From Streptococcus varani (lineage in GTDB: Bacteria > Bacillota > Bacilli > Lactobacillales > Streptococcaceae), in contig NZ_CTEN01000002.1 in the NCBI RefSeq assembly GCF_001375655.1, positions 1 to 64,000 on the forward strand: 64,000 nucleotides of DNA, given 5' to 3'. Of this stretch, positions 1-7,978 are shown piece by piece. The notes below the pieces were generated by a model. It was not told where the DNA came from and did not search any database. It saw only the letters and a list, made by a program, of their open reading frames with translations. The position numbers and the translations under genes were made by a program. How positions within the stretch are numbered: the first letter of the stretch is position 1; each line of letters starts with the position of its first letter.

Positions 1-930
1 GAGGATTTTTTAATCCCAGCACTTTCATAGGAACCAGGACAAAGTCCCGCCCAAGAAGCTAAGTGTCCATCTGTTTCAAAACTATCTACGTTTGGTCCAA
101 TTTCAGCTAAAACAGTGGCTGCACAGGCTTCACTCACACCAGGAATGGTTTGGAGTAATCGATTTTCTTCAGGGAAACTCCTTTGCGATGTAAGTCTGTA
201 TTTCGCTGGTCAATTTATCCATAAGTTCTTGATACATCCGATATTCTTCCAAACTCTGATTCAATAGAAAACGATCTTCCAGTGATAACTTCCCATTCAT
301 GGCCTCAACTAGTTCCTCAGGACTCGCTTTAACATGCTTGTGAAGGCAAGCTGATACACTATCACAGTCAATGACTTCCCCGTTAATAAAGAGTGTTAGA
401 AGGGATTGGCCTGTCTTGGAGAAGATATCAGAAAGATAGCTGGTTAGTTTAATGTTGGCACGCTGTAAGAGATTATGAATTTCGTTTTTGACTTGTGTTT
501 GACGCTGTTTATAAGAACGTAGCCGACGAGTGAGTAAACGCAATTGCATGACCTCGGGACTGGGAATATAAGATAGCGAAATGAGACCACACCGACCCAG
601 TTGAGCGATCCACTCTGCATCTTTCACATCCGTTTTTCGACCAGGAACATTTTTGATGTGTTGTGGATTAGCTAGAACAAGGACTAAATCGGAATCAGAG
701 AAAATATTAAAAAGAGGGAGCCAATATTGGCCAGTAGACTCAAAGAAGACATGGGTCACACGGTTTTCCTCTAGCCAGGCTAGAGCATTTTGAAGGGCGA
801 CTGTCGTTGTCCCGAATTTCTTCTGAATTTTCTTAGGTTTGTTGGTATCTAGTGGACCATCTAGGATACAACAAACAATGGATTTTTGGTGGACATCAAT
901 ACCGCAGCAGGTTTCAATCATGACTTCCAT
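1..930 (-). pseudogene. IS110 family transposase, frameshifted and cut by window edge
   Basis: The N-terminal 253 residues carry the DEDD/RuvC-like domain of IS110 transposases (CGIDVHQKS at the start, FFESTGQYWLP, NPQHIKNVPGRKTDVKDAEW). The reading frame stops at 169-171. Downstream, another frame continues with the conserved second domain (LLQTIPGVSEACAATVLAEI, then LASWAGLCPGSYESAG) to the edge. Removing one base from the GGG run at 172-174 joins the halves as KEFPEENRLLQ. As read, the catalytic N-terminal domain is separated from the C-terminal domain, so the copy is probably inactive. It could also be a one-base sequencing error. The family usually has about 400 residues. Confidence 0.85.
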
Positions 931-1093
931 ACGAAAAGCCTCCTATTCTAATCTTGAACAATGGAATAAGAGGCTTCTTGTAATTTTATTTTCACGCTCC
1001 AGGCGTATTCGAGTTATCTCATGACTCTTATTCATCCAGTTTTCTGTACAGGCTAGGCAAAGCCCTATTAAAGACCACGGATTTGTATTGTTC
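931..1093 (-). ncRNA. candidate IS110 bridge RNA / transposase leader
   Basis: About 160 nt of untranslated leader lie between a minus-strand promoter (1100-1128) and the transposase start at 930. IS110 elements are known to express a structured bridge RNA from such non-coding ends. Stems seen here are 936-976 and a short ACGC/GCGT hairpin in the middle. The RNA assignment is inferred from position, size and structure; no guide loops were assigned. Confidence 0.4.
936..976 (-). promoter_or_regulatory. hairpin sequestering the transposase ribosome binding site
   Basis: On the plus strand AAGCCTCCTATTC (936-948) pairs with GAATAAGAGGCTT (964-976), giving a 13-bp stem with one G-U pair and a 15-nt loop. 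On the transcribed minus strand the 3' arm contains the GGAGG that precedes the transposase ATG by 9 nt. The stem should therefore repress translation, a common way to block transposase synthesis from read-through transcripts. Confidence 0.6.
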
Positions 1094-1099
1094 ATCTCT

Positions 1100-1128
1100 A
1101 TTATATGTCGAAAATCTTTTTCTGTCAT
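1100..1128 (-). promoter_or_regulatory. promoter of IS110 leader and transposase
   Basis: On the minus strand ATGACA (1128-1123) is followed after 17 nt by a perfect TATAAT (1105-1100). Transcription would start near 1093 and read through the leader into the transposase. Confidence 0.6.
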
Positions 1129-1171
1129 GAGTTAGCAGGTGAAAACTGCTTAGAGTTTTCTGTGTAAATAG

Positions 1172-1180
1172 TGGTATAAT
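1172..1180 (+). promoter_or_regulatory. extended -10 promoter for the restriction-modification operon
   Basis: TGGTATAAT is an extended -10 element with no clear -35. It lies about 80 nt upstream of the nuclease gene at 1263 and points into the operon. Confidence 0.5.
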
Positions 1181-1262
1181 GGAGGGGTGAGTAAATGTAA
1201 ATTGTAGGGGTTAAGAAATGGTTCTAATACTCTATTTAATATCTTAATCAAAGGAAATAAAA

Positions 1263-2504
1263 ATGAAAATACAGTTAATCAATTTTACTGGAAGTAACAA
1301 GAAGGGATATAAGATTTCTGAGTGCAATAGTTTTGGAAATGCAAAATCTTTAGATATGTTTGATATAAATATCATTGACTTGAGTGATGAAGATATTTGG
1401 AAAAACTATTCATATAGCAAATCATTCTCCGAACTTGCTATTGACAATGATTTTTTAACTCTTATGGATAGTATTTATAATTCTAATAAATCTAAGATTA
1501 TATATGTATTACCAGTAAATTATCATTTTAAAACGGAGTATCAAACTGATACTTACAATGGAAAAAAATATCATAATGTTCGTGTTTTACTGAAAGACTT
1601 AGGTGATAGATTTAGTTACAATTTAAAAAAGATTATTTATCCCTCGAACTTTAATATTAGTTACGAAAGAACTGATACAACAATAGGAGAGCAAAACGTT
1701 TCTGCTGACTTTTATTTTTCAAAATATTATTCGGATGAAATAGAGAATCCTATATATTCTAATATAAGCAATAAACTAGTTTCGTTTTCGCAAGATAGGT
1801 TTACTTTTTCTTGTTTACAATTAACAAATAATGATGAGTTTCAAGCATTTTTATCATCAATTTATCCTGAAGATAATTCCGAACAAAATGTACCAGAGTG
1901 GTTTTTGAGTGTAAACTTATTTGATGATGGTGTTCAGAAAACGATTGTATCGAATGAAAAAGACATCATAATTGAAGCAAAAAGAAAAATTGACGATGCT
2001 GAGCGAATCCTTAAAAAAAATAATTATTATAAATCCATCTTGTATAAGACCGGTCAAGAACTAGAAGATATTTTAGTAGAGATGCTGTCCGAAATGTTTG
2101 AAGTTAGAGAGGAATTTGCTGACAATAAAGATGAAGATTTTTCTTTCAATAAAGATAATAAGCATTATGTTTTCGAATTCAAGGGAGTAACAAAAGACAT
2201 AAAGAAAACTAATATACCACAACTTATAACGCATGTTTATAAATATGCTGAAACTAATAGTATTGACGAAAATAACATTAGAAGAATAATAATTGCCAAC
2301 AGATTTAAGGATGAAAATGTAGAGGACAGATTACCAGTAAATAAAAATATTATCGATCTAGCTAAGAATCCTTTTAATAGTGTACTCATTATTGATTCTT
2401 TACAATTTTTAAAGATGTTTGAAAAATATAAGAATGGTTATTGGGATTCTAAAGCATGTTTAGCATTATTAGATCAAGTTGGATTGTTAGAAATAGGAGA
2501 ATAA
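1263..2504 (+). CDS. PD-(D/E)XK-like nuclease-domain protein in type I RM locus
   Basis: The 413-residue protein is not one I recognise by name. The C-terminal third has the layout of a PD-(D/E)XK nuclease: a helix with E (EDILVEMLSEMF, about 267-278), acidic DED at 290-292, then FEFKG with E305 and K307, and Q320 in IPQLITHVYKYAE. The first 240 residues are unlike anything I know. It is AT-rich, and its stop lies 3 bases before hsdS, so the two are probably co-transcribed. Because hsdR is missing, this protein could supply cleavage, or it could be an independent defence effector. The nuclease call rests on motif spacing only. Confidence 0.55.
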   Translation: MKIQLINFTGSNKKGYKISECNSFGNAKSLDMFDINIIDLSDEDIWKNYSYSKSFSELAIDNDFLTLMDSIYNSNKSKIIYVLPVNYHFKTEYQTDTYNGKKYHNVRVLLKDLGDRFSYNLKKIIYPSNFNISYERTDTTIGEQNVSADFYFSKYYSDEIENPIYSNISNKLVSFSQDRFTFSCLQLTNNDEFQAFLSSIYPEDNSEQNVPEWFLSVNLFDDGVQKTIVSNEKDIIIEAKRKIDDAERILKKNNYYKSILYKTGQELEDILVEMLSEMFEVREEFADNKDEDFSFNKDNKHYVFEFKGVTKDIKKTNIPQLITHVYKYAETNSIDENNIRRIIIANRFKDENVEDRLPVNKNIIDLAKNPFNSVLIIDSLQFLKMFEKYKNGYWDSKACLALLDQVGLLEIGE

Positions 2505-2507
2505 AAA

Positions 2508-3731
2508 GTGTCAAAAAACAATATCCCCAAAGTCAGGTTTGTAGGATTTGAAGATGAGTGGGAAACAATTCGATTAGGTGATGTTTCTCCATTAAGAGGT
2601 GGATTTGCATTTAAAAGTGAAAAATTCACTGGCACAGGTATTCCGATTGTACGGATTTCAAATGTGCAATCAGATGGTAGTGTAGGTGGGGATTTTGCAT
2701 ATCATGATGAATTAATAAATGATAGAAATTTTGTTCTATTAGGAAAATCTATTCTTGTTGCTATGTCTGGTGCAACAACAGGGAAAATATCTATCCTTGA
2801 TAGTAGTAATAAGTATTATCAAAACCAACGTGTTGGTTATTTTGTTGATAACGATAGAATTGATTATACATTTTTGTCTTCAATATTAAGAAGTAAATAT
2901 TTTTCAAATCAACTAAAATCTGTACTTATAGCCGGAGCTCAACCAAATATTTCATCGAAAGAAATTGATAATTTTAAATTTAGAATCACTAAAAATAGAT
3001 GCGAACAATCCCAAATCGGCTCTCTTTTCTCCACAATTGATTCTCTTTTATCTTCTTACAAGGACAATTTAGAGAATTATCAATCCTTTAAAAAATCCAT
3101 GTTATCCAAGATGTTTCCAAAGGCTGGGCAGACTATTCCTGAGATACGTTTGGATGGGTTTGAAGGAGAGTGGGAGCTGATAAAAATGGGTAAGATTTTT
3201 ACTCAACAAGTGGAATATATTGAGCCAGATGAAAACAATGAACTTTGGAGCTTGACTGTTGAAAAAGGTTTAACACCTAAAACTGACCGATATAAACGTG
3301 ATTTTCTAGTCAAGAAAACAGATAAATTCAAAAGGGTAAAACCAAATGATTTTGCATATAATCCAATGAATCTTACGTTGGGATCGTTAGATGCTAATCA
3401 ACTTGGTAAATCGATTTCGGTATCAGGTTATTATGTAGTTATGTCCATTGAAGACCAATCAAAATATGATATTGATTATTTCAAAATTTTATTAAAAACA
3501 AGTTTTGCAATTTTTCAATACAAACAGTATGCAACGGGAAGTCTAATTGAGAAACAACGTGTTCAATTTCCAACATTTTCGGAAATTCCTTTTGCCATTC
3601 CCACTGTTGATGAACAACGTGCCATCGGCTCTTTCTTCTCCAACCTTGACGACCTTATTTCCTCTTACCAAACTAAAATTGATTCGTTAGAAACACTGAA
3701 GAAGAAGCTCTTGCAGGATATGTTTATTTGA
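2508..3731 (+). CDS. hsdS: type I restriction-modification specificity subunit HsdS
   Basis: The 407-residue protein has the two-fold HsdS layout: target-recognition domain 1, a conserved helix, domain 2, a conserved helix. The halves begin alike (IPKVRFVGFEDEWE and IPEIRLDGFEGEWE) and end alike (IGSLFSTIDSLLSSYKDNLE near residue 170 and IGSFFSNLDDLISSYQTKID near 375). The helices set the spacing between the half-sites and bind HsdM. The DNA of the two helix regions (about 3012-3062 and 3621-3671) is similar enough for recombination. It lies upstream of hsdM, the reverse of the common order. Confidence 0.93.
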   Translation: MSKNNIPKVRFVGFEDEWETIRLGDVSPLRGGFAFKSEKFTGTGIPIVRISNVQSDGSVGGDFAYHDELINDRNFVLLGKSILVAMSGATTGKISILDSSNKYYQNQRVGYFVDNDRIDYTFLSSILRSKYFSNQLKSVLIAGAQPNISSKEIDNFKFRITKNRCEQSQIGSLFSTIDSLLSSYKDNLENYQSFKKSMLSKMFPKAGQTIPEIRLDGFEGEWELIKMGKIFTQQVEYIEPDENNELWSLTVEKGLTPKTDRYKRDFLVKKTDKFKRVKPNDFAYNPMNLTLGSLDANQLGKSISVSGYYVVMSIEDQSKYDIDYFKILLKTSFAIFQYKQYATGSLIEKQRVQFPTFSEIPFAIPTVDEQRAIGSFFSNLDDLISSYQTKIDSLETLKKKLLQDMFI

Positions 3732-3743
3732 CGAGGTAGAGTT

Positions 3744-4211
3744 ATGACTTGGAATGAATCTTATTTTTCAAAATTTGAATTCAAAATACACTCTGGTTAT
3801 GAAACAGTTGCTATCTTGCTCTGCGATGTCATCAATGGGGAATTGTCTTTTCAACAAGTGGGCAATACTGGGATGATTATCGAAGATCATGCCTTTCATT
3901 TAAAAGAAAAACAATTATCTAAACTCTACAAATACATTCAAGTTGATGATTTTGAAGTTTACCGAAATAAAAAATTTGGGAAAAAGAAAGATATTGTTGG
4001 TTATCGGGATGGTATCTATATTACATTTAGGGGGATTTCTCTAGATGGAAAACCTATTCTGATTTATGAAATGCATTATGTCTATAAAGATTGGTATAAC
4101 TCTCCAGCAGATAAGCTTTATGACTTTATTTCAAATACATATTTTTCAGATAAAAAATTTAAAAATTGTTTTATTTCATCAGGACTAATGGCATTTGTCT
4201 GTCCAAATTAA
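3744..4211 (+). CDS. uncharacterised 155-residue protein within the hsd locus
   Basis: I do not recognise this protein. It has no signal peptide or membrane segment, is rich in aromatic and charged residues, and looks like a compact cytosolic domain. It begins 12 bases after hsdS, with GAGGTAGAG just upstream as a plausible ribosome binding site, and ends 75 bases before hsdM. An accessory or anti-restriction role is possible from context but not shown by the sequence. Confidence 0.7.
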   Translation: MTWNESYFSKFEFKIHSGYETVAILLCDVINGELSFQQVGNTGMIIEDHAFHLKEKQLSKLYKYIQVDDFEVYRNKKFGKKKDIVGYRDGIYITFRGISLDGKPILIYEMHYVYKDWYNSPADKLYDFISNTYFSDKKFKNCFISSGLMAFVCPN

Positions 4212-4286
4212 CCTTTCTATTTACAGATGATTTATTAGCGGCTTTGTAATTTTTCAAATTAAATTAAGGACAAAAAGGAATACAAA

Positions 4287-5885
4287 ATGGAAAATCAAAC
4301 CTCCCAGTCTCTTTATCAGGCACTGTGGAATTCGGCGGATATTCTCCGCTCTAAGATGGATGCGAATGACTATAAGTCCTATCTTTTGGGCATGGTCTTT
4401 TACAAGTACCTTTCGGATAAGATGCTGTTCTTCGTGGCGGAGACCATGGAAGAAGAGACGGACAACCTGACAGAAGCTCTGGAGACTTATCGCAAGTACT
4501 ATGATGACCCAGAAACGCATAAGGACTTAATCGATGTGGTGAAGAGCGAGATGTCTTATGCTATTGAGCCAGATTTGACTTTCACAGCTTTGGTCAATGA
4601 AATCAATATGGGTCAATTTCAGTTGGAATCATTGGCTCAGGGATTCCGCAATATCGAGCAGAATGACGAGATTTTCGTCAACCTCTTTGAGGATATTGAT
4701 CTCTATTCAAAAAAACTTGGTGCGACGCCTCAGAAGCAGAATCAGACTATTTCAGCCGTTATGAAACAATTGGCTGTTTTGGATGTTGCTGGTCATGATG
4801 GTGATATGCTGGGTGATGCTTATGAGTATCTGATTGGTCAGTTTGCGACGGATTCTGGTAAAAAAGCAGGAGAGTTTTATACGCCGCAGCCGGTGGCTAA
4901 GCTCATGACGCAGATTGCTCTTTTGGGACGTGAAGACAAGAAGGGCTTTACCCTCTATGACCCGACTATGGGTTCAGGTTCCCTGTTGCTCAATGCTAAG
5001 AAGTACAGCAAGGAAGCGGGTACGGTTTCTTACTTTGGTCAAGAGCTCAATACCGCCACTTATAATCTGGCTCGTATGAACATGATTCTGCATGGTGTCC
5101 CCGTTGAAAACCAACATTTACACAATGCAGATACTTTGGACGAAGATTGGCCAACTCAAGAGCCGACCAACTTTGATGGTGTTCTCATGAACCCACCCTA
5201 TTCAGCACAATGGAAAGCAGATGCAGGGTTTTTACAGGATCCTCGTTTCTCTGCTTTTGGAGCTTTAGCACCTAAGTCCAAGGCTGACTTCGCCTTTCTA
5301 CTTCATGGCTATTATCATCTCAAGTTGGATGGGGGAATTATGGCTATCGTTCTGCCGCATGGTGTACTCTTCCGTGGCAATGCGGAGGGCAAGATTCGCC
5401 AGCATTTGTTAGAGGAAGGCGGGATTGATACGGTCATCGGACTGCCAGCTAATATCTTCTTTAATACCAGCATCCCGACCACGGTTATCATCCTCAAGAA
5501 AGACAGAACGGACCGTGATGTTTACTTTATTGATGCCTCTAAAGAGTTCGACAAGGGTAAAAATCAAAACATCATGACAGATGCCCATATCCAAAAGATT
5601 CTGGATGCTTATCAGTCTAGAAAAGATATGGATAAGTTTGCACATCTTGCTAGCTTTGAGGAGATCAAGGAAAATGACTTCAATCTCAATATCCCTCGCT
5701 ATGTCGATACCTTTGAGGAAGAAGAAGTGGCTCCATTAACTGAAATTGCGACCAATATCAAGGAAACCAATGCTAAGATTGAAAGCCAAACCAAGGAATT
5801 ACTAGGCATACTCAATCAGCTCAAAGGGAAAACACCAGAAGCTCAGGAAGAATTATCAGCATTCTTGAATCAATTAGATTTATAG
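4287..5885 (+). CDS. hsdM: type I restriction-modification DNA methyltransferase subunit HsdM
   Basis: The 532-residue N6-adenine methyltransferase of a type I system works with HsdS to methylate a split recognition sequence. Residues 1-150 form the helical HsdM N-terminal domain. The AdoMet motif DPTMGSGSLLL lies near residue 225 and the catalytic NPPY near 301, followed by FLLHGYYHLKLDGG and a C-terminal coiled segment. AGGACAAAAAGG precedes the ATG. Its codons look more GC-rich than those of the three genes upstream, suggesting that hsdM is older here and the specificity and nuclease part is a later exchange. Confidence 0.95.
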   Translation: MENQTSQSLYQALWNSADILRSKMDANDYKSYLLGMVFYKYLSDKMLFFVAETMEEETDNLTEALETYRKYYDDPETHKDLIDVVKSEMSYAIEPDLTFTALVNEINMGQFQLESLAQGFRNIEQNDEIFVNLFEDIDLYSKKLGATPQKQNQTISAVMKQLAVLDVAGHDGDMLGDAYEYLIGQFATDSGKKAGEFYTPQPVAKLMTQIALLGREDKKGFTLYDPTMGSGSLLLNAKKYSKEAGTVSYFGQELNTATYNLARMNMILHGVPVENQHLHNADTLDEDWPTQEPTNFDGVLMNPPYSAQWKADAGFLQDPRFSAFGALAPKSKADFAFLLHGYYHLKLDGGIMAIVLPHGVLFRGNAEGKIRQHLLEEGGIDTVIGLPANIFFNTSIPTTVIILKKDRTDRDVYFIDASKEFDKGKNQNIMTDAHIQKILDAYQSRKDMDKFAHLASFEEIKENDFNLNIPRYVDTFEEEEVAPLTEIATNIKETNAKIESQTKELLGILNQLKGKTPEAQEELSAFLNQLDL

Positions 5886-5898
5886 ATAACAATATTTA

Positions 5899-5925
5899 AG
5901 ACTAGATTCCCTCTGGTCTTTTTCT
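5899..5925 (+). terminator. terminator after hsdM
   Basis: AGACTAGA (5899-5906) pairs with TCTGGTCT (5912-5919) with one G-U pair and a 5-nt loop, followed by a short T run. Confidence 0.7.
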
Positions 5926-6215
5926 AATGCTTTAGCCTTTTATCCATATCATTCTATTATGACTAGCATGATTTCAAATCCATACTTTAATTCAGAAATC
6001 TCCGCCATCATTTCGATTAGAAAACACTCACGAACTAATGCGAAGAAGATTCCATTAAATTTTGATAAAAAACGAATTATCTTGTTTAACAACTGTTTAT
6101 ATTTTACAATTTCCGTACATTGTGCTATAATCAATTATGGAAACGTGAGAAAAAGCGTAGCGATATGGTGATTCCATCATATAGGTAGGTTATAAAATCA
6201 TTAGGAGTGTAGACA
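5926..6215. other. intergenic region between hsdM terminator and guaC
   Basis: Apart from the guaC promoter at its right end I see no gene here. Short reading frames exist on both strands around 5949-6171 but lack ribosome binding sites and overlap each other. No purine riboswitch fold was seen. Confidence 0.5.
6103..6131 (+). promoter_or_regulatory. guaC promoter
   Basis: TTTACA (6103-6108), a 17-nt spacer and TATAAT (6126-6131) preceded by TGC (extended -10). The leader to the guaC ATG is about 80 nt. Confidence 0.8.
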
Positions 6216-7199
6216 ATGTTTAACGAAGTACCGGTTTTTGACTATGAGGATATCCAATTGGTGCCCAACAAATGCATCATTTCAAGTCGTTCGCAAGCAG
6301 ATACGAGCGTGTCTCTTGGCAAGTATACTTTCAAATTACCAGTTGTTCCTGCCAATATGCAAACGATTATGGATGAAGGTATCGCTGAGCAATTTGCAAA
6401 AGATGGTTATTTCTACATCATGCACCGCTTTGATGAGGCTGCTCGTAAACCGTTTATTGATCGCATGCATGCGCAGGGTTTAATTGCTTCTATCTCAGTT
6501 GGTGTTAAAGACTACGAATATGATTTTGTCACTAGCTTGAAAGAAGATGCTCCTGAATTTATCACCATCGATATTGCTCATGGGCACTCTGATTCCGTTA
6601 TCAATATGATTCAGCATATCAAGAAAGAATTGCCAGAGACCTTTGTCATTGCAGGAAATGTCGGTACGCCAGAGGCTGTTCGTGAGTTGGAAAATGCTGG
6701 TGCGGATGCCACTAAAGTAGGAATCGGTCCTGGTAAGGTTTGTATCACAAAAGTCAAAACTGGTTTTGGTACGGGTGGTTGGCAGTTAGCTGCTCTTCGT
6801 TGGTGTGCTAAGGCTGCTCGTAAGCCAATTATCGCCGATGGCGGTATTCGTACCCACGGTGATATCGCCAAGTCCATCCGCTTTGGTGCAAGCATGGTCA
6901 TGGTGGGCTCTCTCTTTGCAGGTCATTTAGAAAGTCCTGGTAAACTAGTTGAAGTGGATGGAGAGCAGTTCAAAGAATACTACGGCTCAGCCTCTCAATA
7001 CCAAAAAGGTGAGCATAAGAATGTTGAAGGCAAGAAGATTTTACTTCCAGTTAAAGGTCATTTGAACGACACCCTGAAAGAAATGCGAGAAGATTTGCAA
7101 TCTGCCATTTCCTATGCGGGTGGACGAGACCTGAAAAGTTTGACTCGAGTGGATTATGTCATCGTTAAAAATTCCATTTGGAATGGTGATTCAATCTAA
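6216..7199 (+). CDS. guaC: GMP reductase
   Basis: The 327-residue enzyme converts GMP to IMP with NADPH and release of ammonia, linking guanine to adenine nucleotide pools. It is an IMPDH/GMPR-type barrel of the usual length for the short bacterial GuaC. The catalytic cysteine is in [18 protein letters not shown] (near residue 174), and phosphate-binding segments are [15 protein letters not shown] and [19 protein letters not shown] precedes the ATG by 8 bases. It has its own promoter and terminator, so it is probably monocistronic. xpt, another purine salvage gene, follows. Confidence 0.96.
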   Translation: MFNEVPVFDYEDIQLVPNKCIISSRSQADTSVSLGKYTFKLPVVPANMQTIMDEGIAEQFAKDGYFYIMHRFDEAARKPFIDRMHAQGLIASISVGVKDYEYDFVTSLKEDAPEFITIDIAHGHSDSVINMIQHIKKELPETFVIAGNVGTPEAVRELENAGADATKVGIGPGKVCITKVKTGFGTGGWQLAALRWCAKAARKPIIADGGIRTHGDIAKSIRFGASMVMVGSLFAGHLESPGKLVEVDGEQFKEYYGSASQYQKGEHKNVEGKKILLPVKGHLNDTLKEMREDLQSAISYAGGRDLKSLTRVDYVIVKNSIWNGDSI

Positions 7200-7207
7200 T
7201 CTAGAAA

Positions 7208-7236
7208 AAGACTTGCAAAAGCAGGTCTTCTTTTTA
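7208..7236 (+). terminator. guaC terminator
   Basis: AAGACTTGC (7208-7216) pairs with GCAGGTCTT (7221-7229) around an AAAA loop, followed by CTTTTT. Confidence 0.85.
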
Positions 7237-7242
7237 TATAAT
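7213..7242 (+). promoter_or_regulatory. xpt promoter, overlapping the guaC terminator
   Basis: TTGCAA (7213-7218), an 18-nt spacer and TATAAT (7237-7242). The -35 lies inside the terminator stem-loop. The leader of about 55 nt is too short for a guanine riboswitch. Confidence 0.6.
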
Positions 7243-7303
7243 AAGGTAATAGGACCCTTGTGGTTTTACAAGACTAGTCGTGGCGATAAAAAGGAGTAAA
7301 CTG

Positions 7304-7885
7304 ATGAAGTTATTAGAAGACCGTATTCGTGAAGATGGTAGAGTTTTGGGTGAAAATATTCTTAAAGTCGATTCTTTTCTCACACACCAAGTAGATTTTG
7401 CACTGATGAAAGAGATTGGGCAAGTCTTTGCGGATAAATTTCGACAAGCTGGCATCACCAAGGTGGTGACCATTGAAGCATCAGGGATTGCTCCTGCCCT
7501 TTACGTAGCTGAGGCTTTGAAGGTACCTATGATTTTTGCTAAAAAAGCTAAAAACATAACCATGACAGAAGGCATTTTGACAGCGGAAGTTTACTCTTTT
7601 ACCAAACAAGTCACCAGCACGGTCTCCATTGCTGCTAAATTCTTAGACAAGGAAGACAAAGTACTGGTCATTGATGATTTCTTAGCCAATGGACAAGCAG
7701 CTAAAGGTTTGGTTGAAATAATTGGGCAAGCTGGAGCAAGCGTTGAAGCTATCGGTATTGTCATCGAAAAATCATTCCAGGATGGGCGCCAGATTTTACT
7801 GGATGCTGGTCAAACAGTCGTTTCATTAGCTCGCATCGAAAAATTTGAAAATGGGCAAGTCGTCTTTGCCCAAGCAGATGCTTAA
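7304..7885 (+). CDS. xpt: xanthine phosphoribosyltransferase
   Basis: This purine salvage enzyme transfers phosphoribose from PRPP to xanthine, giving XMP. The 193 residues match the family length when the start is placed at the ATG at 7304 ([12 protein letters not shown]), which AAGGAG precedes by 8 bases. An in-frame upstream start at 7280 lacks a ribosome binding site. The PRPP loop is [16 protein letters not shown] (about 117-132). In Bacillus xpt is paired with the xanthine permease pbuX; here no permease follows. Confidence 0.94.
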   Translation: MKLLEDRIREDGRVLGENILKVDSFLTHQVDFALMKEIGQVFADKFRQAGITKVVTIEASGIAPALYVAEALKVPMIFAKKAKNITMTEGILTAEVYSFTKQVTSTVSIAAKFLDKEDKVLVIDDFLANGQAAKGLVEIIGQAGASVEAIGIVIEKSFQDGRQILLDAGQTVVSLARIEKFENGQVVFAQADA

Positions 7886-7890
7886 AATCA

Positions 7891-7915
7891 AGGGGGTGCA
7901 CATGGTGTACTCCCT
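7891..7915 (+). terminator. stem-loop after xpt
   Basis: An 11-bp stem (7891-7901 with 7905-7915, two G-U pairs) around the loop ATG. The downstream tract is T-rich but interrupted. Confidence 0.6.
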
Positions 7916-7978
7916 CTTATATCTTAAAATTACTAAAAGCAATGAGTAAGTTATGATATAAAAAGTAGAGGAGAATAT

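Larger units (their letters stand above)
1..1190 (-). mobile_element. IS110-family insertion sequence, partial at the window edge
   Basis: The minus strand encodes an IS110-type transposase whose C-terminal half runs off base 1. A promoter and structured untranslated leader precede it between about 931 and 1130. IS110 elements lack long terminal inverted repeats, so the outer boundary near 1130-1190 is an estimate. The element sits directly upstream of the restriction-modification locus, where an hsdR gene might be expected. Confidence 0.75.

Noticed and set aside
943..1128. 61-codon minus-strand reading frame upstream of the IS110 transposase
   Set aside because: It overlaps the promoter and stems of the leader, has no ribosome binding site and no recognisable protein pattern; the leader is better read as structured RNA.
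5949..6171. Overlapping short frames on both strands before guaC
   Set aside because: No ribosome binding sites, low-complexity AT-rich translation, and one overlaps the guaC promoter.
7237..7303. Guanine riboswitch upstream of xpt
   Set aside because: The leader is only about 55 nt and shows just a 5-bp hairpin (CTTGT/ACAAG); it lacks the three-stem purine aptamer.
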